64,000 bases of DNA from Gemmatimonas sp. (GTDB lineage Bacteria; Gemmatimonadota; Gemmatimonadetes; Gemmatimonadales; Gemmatimonadaceae), in NCBI GenBank assembly GCA_011390885.1, contig JAABRO010000043.1:1-64000 (forward strand). Reading direction: 5' to 3'. The first letter of the stretch is position 1. Each line of letters opens with the position of its first letter. A model generated the notes under the pieces. That model had not been told where the DNA came from, made no database searches, and was given only the letters and a program-made list of their open reading frames with translations. Position numbers and translations under genes: made by a program. Positions 18,423 to 26,028 of this stretch are shown piece by piece.

Positions 18423-19108
18423 GAACGGGCCCTCCCTCGGGTGCCGTGAGCGGTGGTGTCGAGCTGGCGACCGAACTCGGCCGCGAAGGTGAGGAGCAGG
18501 CCGAGTGCCTGCTTCACGTGCGGATCGCGCAGGGCGCGCAGGGCGCCCCCGAGACCCACCGGTTCCGGCGCGGCCTCCGCGGCGTTGGCGAGCGAGGCGC
18601 CCATGCGTCCGATGAGCGAGACGACCTTCGGTTCGAGCACGCCGGAGGTGAGCACGGTTTCGATCGCGTCGACCTGCGCCGGCCCGATGTGCGCGCCGAA
18701 TCGCAGCGCGGCCGATGCACCGTTGAGCAGGCCGGCTTCGACGTCGACGCCGCGCGCCTGCAGGTCGCGCACGACATCGTCCATGCTGTCCACGCCCATG
18801 GCCACGAAGCCGGGCGCCTGATCCACGAGCGTGAGCAGCTGCTCCAGCTGCGGCAGGCGATCCATGAGCGTGTTGAGCGCGCGCATGGTGTCGGGTGCCG
18901 TGAGCCGCTCGAGCAGGTGCACGGCGTCGTGCAGGCGGGCGTCCACATGCACGCCACGGGCGTCGGCGCGCGCGACGAACTCGTCGGCGGAGTCGGCGAC
19001 CACGGCGAGCGCAGGCGTCACCTGCGCCGCCTGCGCGGTCAGCGACTCGATCGCCGCCGTGGCGCGCTCGAGGCGCGCCACGAGGGGGTCGAGGTCAGCG
19101 GCCTGCAT
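18419..19108 (-). CDS. DUF1641 protein
   Basis: A 229-residue soluble protein of the DUF1641 family, largely helical with long Leu/Ala/Asp-rich helices (VHLLERLTAPDTMRALNTLM, PQLEQLLTLVDQAPGFVAMG) and the family's C-terminal GLGGALRALRDPHVKQALG segment, typical of proteins encoded next to SQR-type or NDH-2-like flavoproteins. Its biochemical role is not established; a helper or membrane-recruitment role for SQR is only inferred from context. It overlaps the stop of the dioxygenase gene upstream by 14 bp and the sqr start by 4 bp, so the three are translated as a unit. Confidence 0.88.
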
Positions 19109-20522
19109 TGGCGGACGCCAGCTCGAGGTAGTTCGCCATGGTGTCGGCCACGTTCACGACCTCGTAGCCGTGGCGCTCGAGCAGCGAGACCGCATGGGCG
19201 GAACGCGCGCCACTGTTGCAGTGCACGAGCACCGGCTTGTCCTTCGGCACGTCGGCGAGACGCACGAGCAGGCGGGTGTGCGCCACGTTGATCGCACCGG
19301 GCACGTGGGCCACGTCGAAATCCACCTTGCCGCGCGTGTCGAGGATCGTGACGCCACCCTGCAGGCGACGGCGCTCGAGCTCGGCCATGTCGATGGACGG
19401 GATCGAGGCGAGCGTGCCACCGCTGGCCGCGTAGCTGGCGAGATCGGCCGGCGTCAGGTAGCCGCGCACGTCGTCGATGCCGATGCGGATGAGCGCGCGC
19501 ACCGCTTCGTCCACGCGCGCCTCGTCGACGATGAGGTACACGGGCGTGTCTTCCTCGATGAACGAGCCGGCGATGTTCACGAACTGATACTCGAGCTCGG
19601 CAAGGATGCTCGCCGGCACGTGACCGGCCAGGAACTCCTTCCGGCCGCGGGTGTCGAGGATCGCGATGTCGGTGCGGCCGGCAAGGGAGCCCAGGTTCTC
19701 CGCGTCGAGGTGCGCGATGCGCGGTACGCCGCGCAGCACCTTGGGGCCACGGCGGTTGTCGCGCTTCATGCGCGCGAAGTACGGCGGCGGCTCGGGCTGT
19801 CCGCTCAGGATGTAGTCCACGAACTCGCCTTCGCTGGCCGACGCGTGGATGGCCGGGTTGGTGCGCAGCTCGTAGCCCACGGTGGAGCTGGGGATGTCGC
19901 CGAGCGACTTGCCGCAGGCCGAGCCGGCGCCGTGCGCGGGCCACACCTGCACGAAGGGGGGGAGCGACTTGAACGCTTCCACGGAGTGGAAGAGCTGGCG
20001 CGCTCCGGGTTCCTGCGTGCCGGTCATGCCGGCGGCCTGTTCGAGCAGGTCCGGTCGTCCGAGGTCGCCCACGAAGACGAAGTCGCCCGTCACCATGCCG
20101 ATGGGGTCGGTGGCGCCGGCGCCGAGGTCCTTGACCAGGTACGAGATGTGCTCGGGGGTGTGCCCCGGGTTGTGGACGACGGTGAACTCGATGTTGCCGA
20201 CCTTGAACACGTCGCCGTGCTTGAGGAGGCGGTGCGAGTAGGCGGAGCCGAGCAGCCACTCGTAGCGCCAATCGGCGCCGCCTTCGTCGGAGGCATAGAC
20301 CGTGACGCCACGCTCGGCGAACTCCCGCAGGCCGGAGAGGTAGTCGGCGTGGATGTGGGTGTCGGCCGCGGCAACGATGCGGAGCTTGTGCTGGGCCGCG
20401 AGGTCGAAGTAGCGGTCGATGTCGCGCTCGGGGTCCATGACGATGGCCTCGCCGGTGCGGGGGCAGCCGATGAGGTAGGCGTACTGGGCGAGCTTCGGGT
20501 CGAGGATCTGGCGGACGAGCAT
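19095..20522 (-). CDS. Persulfide dioxygenase-like metallo-beta-lactamase fold protein with two rhodanese domains
   Basis: A 475-residue fusion. Residues 1-240 are an ETHE1/GloB-type metallo-beta-lactamase fold: THIHADYLSG (His56, His58, Asp60), NPGHTPEH (His121), GDFVFVGDLGRPDLL (Asp147, Asp153). Known members oxidise glutathione persulfide to sulfite with iron and O2. Two rhodanese domains follow, about 275-360 and 383-475. The second has the active Cys435 in VHCNSGARS. The first reads VYLIVDEARVD at that loop, so it has no catalytic Cys and is probably structural. The product would take persulfide from SQR to sulfite or thiosulfate. It is the first gene of the operon and is divergent from the SNF2 gene. 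Confidence 0.9.
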   Translation of the reverse strand: MLVRQILDPKLAQYAYLIGCPRTGEAIVMDPERDIDRYFDLAAQHKLRIVAAADTHIHADYLSGLREFAERGVTVYASDEGGADWRYEWLLGSAYSHRLLKHGDVFKVGNIEFTVVHNPGHTPEHISYLVKDLGAGATDPIGMVTGDFVFVGDLGRPDLLEQAAGMTGTQEPGARQLFHSVEAFKSLPPFVQVWPAHGAGSACGKSLGDIPSSTVGYELRTNPAIHASASEGEFVDYILSGQPEPPPYFARMKRDNRRGPKVLRGVPRIAHLDAENLGSLAGRTDIAILDTRGRKEFLAGHVPASILAELEYQFVNIAGSFIEEDTPVYLIVDEARVDEAVRALIRIGIDDVRGYLTPADLASYAASGGTLASIPSIDMAELERRRLQGGVTILDTRGKVDFDVAHVPGAINVAHTRLLVRLADVPKDKPVLVHCNSGARSAHAVSLLERHGYEVVNVADTMANYLELASANAGR

Positions 20523-20584
20523 GGTGACCTCGTGGGGGGGAGTGGCGGTGGGCGGCTAGCGGTGAAAAAAAAAGTGACCGCTTG

Positions 20585-20632
20585 GCTGATTGGTAGAATA
20601 GTGCGTACGAATACACATATTCGCCAATCAGC
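20585..20632. promoter_or_regulatory. Nested palindromes in the sulfide-operon/SNF2 intergenic region
   Basis: In an AT-rich island within GC-rich DNA, a perfect palindrome CGAATA-CACA-TATTCG (20608-20623) sits immediately before the right arm of a second, perfect 9-bp inverted repeat GCTGATTGG (20585-20593) / CCAATCAGC (20624-20632). The 16-bp palindrome with TATTCG half-sites resembles ArsR-family operators, the class that includes the sulfide/persulfide sensors BigR and SqrR, though I cannot show which protein binds. It lies 61-111 bp upstream of both divergent starts. No regulator gene is in this locus. I could not assign -10/-35 boxes with confidence. Confidence 0.55.
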
Positions 20633-20710
20633 GTTTCCCTGACAGGGGAACGGAGGACCGCCAGCAGGGCGCACCTCCGACACCGGCCGACCCCCGAGTA
20701 GCTTGTCCCC

Positions 20711-23700
20711 ATGCCGTCGGCCGTCGTCACCCGAAGTTTTCCCCTGCACATTCGTGAGCGCGGTGCCGATCTCGCCCACGCGGGCGCCGTGCTGCAGATC
20801 CGCACCCGTGACGATTTTGCGATCGCGACCGTTCGCGGCACGCTCGATTACAGCGTCACCATCCGGCTGAAGGGTCGCACGGCCACGCTCGCCTGCAGCT
20901 GCCCGTACGCGTCGGGCGGCGCGTTCTGCAAGCACCAGTGGGCGGTGCTCCTGCTCCTCCCGGCCGACCCGCGGCACGCGCGCTTCGTGGAGCAGCTCGA
21001 GCGGATGACCTCGGTGCAGCTCGACGTGCCCTTCACGATGCACCCCGACGCAGGCGCAGGCGACGAGGCGGCCCCCGAAACCGACGAGGCGTCGCGCACG
21101 CCAGACGCCCCGCTCATGCACGACCACGCCGCCCCCCCGGGCCTCCCCGCCTGGCAGGTCGTGCTCGACCGCGCCGCATGGCAGATGCGCGCCGACACGC
21201 AGGCGCGAACCGACGGCCCCCAGCGGCCTGCCCGCGCCGAGTGGCCCGCCGACCGCCGCATCGTGTACGTGCTCGACACTAGCATCCCGTCCGCCGGCGG
21301 CCTCACGCTCGAGGTGGCCACCGAGCGCCGCGATCGCGACGGCACGTGGGGCGACCCCAAGCGCTTCGGCTACGCCACCGACGTCTGGTTCGCCGCGCCC
21401 GAGGCGGAAGACCGCGCGATTGCCCGACTCCTGCTCGGTGCCGCGCCGCTCCCCGACTACGGACACGCCCGCAGCAGCTTCGTCATTCCGCCCGCGACGT
21501 TCGACACGCTGCTGCCGCGCCTCGGGGCCACGGGACGCCTGCGCGTGAAGTTTCCCGGCACGCCACCCGTGTGGCGGGCCGTGCGATGGGACGATGGCCG
21601 CGACGCGACCGGCGTTTCCACGCCGTGGCGCTTCACGCTCGCCATCGAGCCCGACACCGACGCCGGCCACCGGCTCACGGGCACGCTCGTGCGCGGCAAC
21701 GAGCGGTGCCCCATGGCGGCGGTGCTCCTGCTGCATCAGGGCGGCCTCTGCCTCATCGGCGACGCGCTGGCCCCACTCGAGATGGATGGCCAATGGCCCC
21801 TCATGTCCGAGCTGCTCGCTGCGCCGTCGCTCCCCATCGGCCCTGATCCCGCGCCAGCGCTCGCGCGCCTCTACGCCCTGCCACGTGTGCCCGTGCTGGC
21901 GCTGCCCGACGGGCTGCACGTCGTGGAGTCGCATGTCCGCCCCACCGTTGGCGTGCGGTTCGTGGCCGATCCACTCCCCTGGCGGCGCTACGGCACACCC
22001 ATGGCCGGCGTGCAGCTCGCCTTCCGCTATGGCCGCCTGACGGTGGACAGCACCGATCCCGGCACCACGCGCTTCTGTGCCGATTCGAAGACGCTGTACC
22101 ACCGCGATCCCGAGGTGGAACGCGCCGCGCGCGACCGGCTGCTCACCCTTGGCGCGTCCACCGTGCGTGAGCCCGGCGCCGTGGGCGCCCCGTTCGTGCT
22201 GCCGCGCAGCCAGCTCCTGCGCATCGCGCAGCTGCTCACGCGCGAGGGGTGGTGGGTGGAGGCCGACGGACGCGCGTTCCACCTGCCGGCTGGCGTGCGT
22301 GCGAACGTGCGCTCGGGGGTGGACTGGTTCGACCTCGCGGGCACCGTGGACTACGGCACCACCAGCGCCTCGCTGCGCGACGTGCTCGACGCGCGCCGAC
22401 GTGGTGCCGATGTGGTCGAGCTCGCCGACGGCAGCTACGGCATGCTCCCGCACGACTGGCTCGACCGACTCGGCCCCGTGCTGGCCGGCGGCACGCCCAC
22501 CGAGGGTGGCGCGCGCTTTCGCTCCTCGCAGCTCGCGCTGCTCGACGCGCTGCTGGCCACGCTCCCCGACATCGACGTCGACGCGCAGTTCGCGCAGGCC
22601 CGCGAAGCGCTCGCCGGCTTCGATCGCATCGTGCCCGCCGACCCGCCGCCGTCGTTCACGGGCACGCTGCGCGGCTACCAGCGCGACGGCCTCGGCTGGC
22701 TGCACTTCCTGCGCACCTTCGGCTTTGGCGGCTGCCTGGCCGACGACATGGGACTCGGCAAGACGATCCAGGTGCTGGCGCTGCTCGACGCGCGTCGCGT
22801 GGAAGGCCACGGACCGTCACTCGTGGTGGTGCCGCGTTCGCTGGTGTTCAACTGGCGCGCCGAAGCCGAACGCTTTGCGCCGCAGCTGCGCACCGCCGAC
22901 TGGAGCGGCGCGGCGCGCCTCGAAGCCGGCTTCGATGCGAGCGGTGTGGACGTGGTGTTCGTCACCTACGGCACGCTGCGCCGCGATGCCGCGGAGCTCG
23001 CGTCGATTCCGTTCGATTACGTGGTGCTCGACGAGGCGCAGGCCATCAAGAACCGCGGCACCGCCACCGCCAAGGCCTGCCGGCTGCTCACCGCGAAACA
23101 TCGTCTCGCGCTGAGCGGCACGCCGGTGGAGAACCGGCTCGACGAGCTGTGGAGCCTGCTCGACTTCCTGAATCCCGGCATGCTCGGCACGTCGGCGCGC
23201 TTCTCGAAGTCGTTGCACGACCTCTCCGCCGAATCGGGGGCCGGCGACGTGCTCGCGCGCGCGCTGCGTCCCGTGATCCTGCGCCGCACGAAGGCGCAGG
23301 TCGCGCCCGATCTCCCTGAGCGCATCGAGCGCACACTCGAGGTGGAGCTCGAGCCGAAGCAGCGCGCGTTCTACGACCAGCTGCACGCGCGCGTGCGCGC
23401 CGACGTGCTGCAGCAGGTGGACGCGAAGGGGTTGGGCCGGTCGCGCATGCACATCCTCGAAGGGCTGCTGCGGCTGCGTCAGGCCGCGTGCCATCCGGTG
23501 CTCGCCGACGCGCGCCGTCGCACGCTGCCGAGCGCGAAGCTGGAGGCGCTCGTGCCGGCGCTCGCCGATGTCGCGGCCGAGGGGAACAAGGCGCTCGTCT
23601 TCTCGCAGTTCACCGAGTTCCTCGCGCTCGTGCGCGCCGCACTCGACGAAGAGAAGATCCCGTACGAGTACCTCGACGGTCGCACGAAGGACCGGCAGGC

Positions 23701-24037
23701 GCGCGTGGAGCGCTTTCAGGGGGACCCGAGCGTGCCGGTGTTCCTGATCAGCCTCAAGGCGGGCGGACACGGGCTCAACCTCACCGCCGCCGACTACGTG
23801 TACCTGCTCGATCCGTGGTGGAATCCGGCCGTGGAGGCGCAGGCCATCGACCGCGCGCATCGCATCGGACGCACGCGGCGCGTGATCGCCACGCGGCTGG
23901 TCGCGCGCGACACGATCGAGGAGAAGATCCTCGCGCTGCAGGCCAGCAAGCGGGCGCTGGCCGATGCGATCCTCACGGCGGATCGGGGCGGACTGGCGTC
24001 GATCGGGCGGGAGGAGCTGGAGCTGTTGCTGGGGTAG
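20711..24037 (+). CDS. SWIM zinc-finger SNF2-family helicase
   Basis: An 1108-residue ATPase of the RapA/HepA-like bacterial SNF2 class. A SWIM zinc finger is at the N-terminus (CxCx8CxH with Cys62, Cys64, Cys73, His75). An SNF2 N-terminal helicase domain follows from about residue 650 (GFGGCLADDMGLGKTIQVLA, Walker A near 680; VVLDEAQAIKNR, DEAQ box near 774; LALSGTPVENRLDELWSLLD), then a helicase C-terminal domain (VFSQFTEFL, ISLKAGGHGLNLTAADYVYL, AQAIDRAHRIGRTR). Such proteins remodel nucleic acid-protein complexes, for example at stalled RNA polymerase; the SWIM finger likely adds DNA or protein binding. The ATG is at 20711. It is divergent from the sulfide operon. Confidence 0.93.
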   Translation: MPSAVVTRSFPLHIRERGADLAHAGAVLQIRTRDDFAIATVRGTLDYSVTIRLKGRTATLACSCPYASGGAFCKHQWAVLLLLPADPRHARFVEQLERMTSVQLDVPFTMHPDAGAGDEAAPETDEASRTPDAPLMHDHAAPPGLPAWQVVLDRAAWQMRADTQARTDGPQRPARAEWPADRRIVYVLDTSIPSAGGLTLEVATERRDRDGTWGDPKRFGYATDVWFAAPEAEDRAIARLLLGAAPLPDYGHARSSFVIPPATFDTLLPRLGATGRLRVKFPGTPPVWRAVRWDDGRDATGVSTPWRFTLAIEPDTDAGHRLTGTLVRGNERCPMAAVLLLHQGGLCLIGDALAPLEMDGQWPLMSELLAAPSLPIGPDPAPALARLYALPRVPVLALPDGLHVVESHVRPTVGVRFVADPLPWRRYGTPMAGVQLAFRYGRLTVDSTDPGTTRFCADSKTLYHRDPEVERAARDRLLTLGASTVREPGAVGAPFVLPRSQLLRIAQLLTREGWWVEADGRAFHLPAGVRANVRSGVDWFDLAGTVDYGTTSASLRDVLDARRRGADVVELADGSYGMLPHDWLDRLGPVLAGGTPTEGGARFRSSQLALLDALLATLPDIDVDAQFAQAREALAGFDRIVPADPPPSFTGTLRGYQRDGLGWLHFLRTFGFGGCLADDMGLGKTIQVLALLDARRVEGHGPSLVVVPRSLVFNWRAEAERFAPQLRTADWSGAARLEAGFDASGVDVVFVTYGTLRRDAAELASIPFDYVVLDEAQAIKNRGTATAKACRLLTAKHRLALSGTPVENRLDELWSLLDFLNPGMLGTSARFSKSLHDLSAESGAGDVLARALRPVILRRTKAQVAPDLPERIERTLEVELEPKQRAFYDQLHARVRADVLQQVDAKGLGRSRMHILEGLLRLRQAACHPVLADARRRTLPSAKLEALVPALADVAAEGNKALVFSQFTEFLALVRAALDEEKIPYEYLDGRTKDRQARVERFQGDPSVPVFLISLKAGGHGLNLTAADYVYLLDPWWNPAVEAQAIDRAHRIGRTRRVIATRLVARDTIEEKILALQASKRALADAILTADRGGLASIGREELELLLG

Positions 24038-24115
24038 GACCGCCCCCGGTTGCCCCGCCCCCGCGCTCCGTGCGAACGTAGATCGGCTGTCCCCTTCCAC
24101 CCGCGCCTTCCCGCC

Positions 24116-25951
24116 ATGCCCACGCCGCACGAACTCCTCGACCAGGTCGAGGCCGACCTCGCCCGCGCCGACCACGACGACTCCGCCACCGGCGTCGATC
24201 GCCGCCAGTTCATGTTCCGCGCGCTCGTGGCCACCGCCGCGACCACCTTCGGCGCCACCGCCGCCCAGGCGCAGCGCGTGCTCGGCGGCGCGGATGGCGT
24301 CGTGGGCGAGGTGCCCGCCCCGCTCACCGAGCTGCTCGCGCCGGGGCGCGTGCTGTCCCGCCTGCAGCCGCAGCTCCCCGAGCTCGGCAACGGCGAGTCG
24401 CCCGCGCTCCAGTTCCAGCCGTGGCCCGGCGGACCCGGCGCCGCCTTCGAGCACCTCATGCGCACGCGCGGCCGCGATGCGTTCGACCGCGGCACCTTCC
24501 CGCTCGCGCCGTGGTCGGGCGCCGTGCCCACCAGCGCCGACGATATCGCGTTCCTCCCCGCACATCGGCAGGCCGCGCTCATCAAGGAGCGTCGCCTCAC
24601 CTCCACGCGGCTCACCCAGATCTACCTCGACCGCCTCGAGCGGCTCGACCCCACGCTGCTCTGCGCCGTCACCATCCTGCGCAACCAGGCACTCGCCGAA
24701 GCTGCGCGCGCCGATGCGGAGATCGCCGCCGGCAACTGGCGCGGTCCGCTGCACGGACTGCCCTACGGTCTCAAGGACCTGTTCACGACCAAGGGCATTC
24801 CCACCACCTGGGGCGCGCCCGACTTCAAGGACCGCGTGATCGACGAGGACGCCGAGATCGTGGTGCGGCTGCGCGAGGCGGGGGCCGTGCTCGTGGCCAA
24901 GCTCGCCACCGGCCTCTTCGCGCAGAACGACCAGTGGTTCCGCGGACGCACCAACAATCCGTGGAATCTGTCGCAGGGCGCGAGCGGCTCGTCGGCCGGC
25001 CCGGGCTCGGCCACGGCCGCCGCGTGCGTGAGCTTCAGCATCGGCACCGAGACGCAGGGCTCGATCGTGTCGCCCTCCATCCGCAACGGCATCAGCGCGC
25101 TGCGCCCCACCTTCGGGCGCGTGAGCCGGCACGGCGGCATGGTGCTCGCGTGGAGCATGGATCGCGTCGGCCCCATGTGCCGCACCGTCGAGGACTGCGC
25201 CATGGTCTTCCACGTGATCCACGGCGTGGACGAGAAGGATCCGAGCACCATCACCGCGCCCTTCCAGTACGACCGCGCGATCGACCTGCGCGCACTGCGC
25301 ATTGGCATTGACCCCAACGCGCCGAAGCCGCTCGTGGACGGCCTGCGCGCGCTCGGCATGGAGCCGCGCGAGATCGGGGCGCGTCCCTCGCTCGCCACCA
25401 TGGGCGGCAGCGGACTCAACGTGGAGTACGCCGCCGCGTTCGATGCCTACGTGCAGCGCAAGGCGCGCGAGATCGGGCTCGACCTGAACACCGTGACCGC
25501 CGACTGGCGTCCACCCGCGCCGCCGGAAGGCACACCACCCGACCCGATGGCGCCTGCCAACTGGCCCAATCGCTTCGTGCGCGGACGCGTGATTCCCGCC
25601 TTCGAGTTCCTGCAGCAGCAGCGCCGTCGCTACATGCTCGTGTCGCAGTGGGGCGTGTTCATGAAGGAGCTCGACCTGTTCATCGGCGCGCCCACCGCCG
25701 ATGTCGCGAACAATGCGCAGACGGGACACCCGTGCGTGGTGCTGCCGTATGCGTTCGAAGTGCCGCAGGGACCGCGACCGCAGGGTGGTGCCAACGCCCC
25801 GCAACAGGCGCCCGCGCGACCCGCCCTCAATCCGCAGCCCATCTGCGGCGTGATCACGGGTGCGCTGTACAACGACGATCGCATCCTGTCCGTCGCGCAT
25901 CGCTTCCAGGAAAGCACCGACTTCCACACGCGTCGGCCCACGATCTCCTGA
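24116..25951 (+). CDS. Tat-exported amidase
   Basis: A 611-residue amidase-signature enzyme. The N-terminus has a twin-arginine motif DRRQFM (about residues 28-33) and a hydrophobic run ending AAQAQ, so it is probably exported folded. The catalytic Ser-cis-Ser-Lys triad is visible as the Lys in PYGLKDLFTT, and the Ser pair in GASGSSAGPGSATAAACVSF; SIGTETQGSIVSPSIRNG completes the signature. The protein is longer than the usual 460-500 residues, with a long leader and a Pro/Gln-rich C-terminal region (GPRPQGGANAPQQAPARPAL). The ATG at 24116 is chosen because it starts a plausible Tat leader. The substrate cannot be read from sequence. A second amidase lies at 30399. Confidence 0.88.
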   Translation: MPTPHELLDQVEADLARADHDDSATGVDRRQFMFRALVATAATTFGATAAQAQRVLGGADGVVGEVPAPLTELLAPGRVLSRLQPQLPELGNGESPALQFQPWPGGPGAAFEHLMRTRGRDAFDRGTFPLAPWSGAVPTSADDIAFLPAHRQAALIKERRLTSTRLTQIYLDRLERLDPTLLCAVTILRNQALAEAARADAEIAAGNWRGPLHGLPYGLKDLFTTKGIPTTWGAPDFKDRVIDEDAEIVVRLREAGAVLVAKLATGLFAQNDQWFRGRTNNPWNLSQGASGSSAGPGSATAAACVSFSIGTETQGSIVSPSIRNGISALRPTFGRVSRHGGMVLAWSMDRVGPMCRTVEDCAMVFHVIHGVDEKDPSTITAPFQYDRAIDLRALRIGIDPNAPKPLVDGLRALGMEPREIGARPSLATMGGSGLNVEYAAAFDAYVQRKAREIGLDLNTVTADWRPPAPPEGTPPDPMAPANWPNRFVRGRVIPAFEFLQQQRRRYMLVSQWGVFMKELDLFIGAPTADVANNAQTGHPCVVLPYAFEVPQGPRPQGGANAPQQAPARPALNPQPICGVITGALYNDDRILSVAHRFQESTDFHTRRPTIS

Positions 25952-25975
25952 TCCGCACGACCACGTGCACACCCA

Positions 25976-26010
25976 CGAGGCCCGCTCGGCATCACGCCGA
26001 GCGGGCCTCG
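25976..26010. terminator. Strong bidirectional terminator hairpin
   Basis: A perfect 15-bp stem, CGAGGCCCGCTCGGC with loop ATCAC, between the convergent amidase and DUF5916 genes. A short TTG run follows on the plus strand and GTG on the minus strand, so any U-tract is weak. Confidence 0.85.
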
Positions 26011-26028
26011 TTGCACGCGATCACGCGC

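Noticed and set aside
20090-25972. Very long minus-strand open frames (about 900 and 1050 codons) opposite the SNF2 and amidase genes
   Set aside because: Their translations are His/Arg/Ala/Gly-rich with no domains, they lie antisense to well-supported genes, and such frames are a by-product of high GC with few stop codons.
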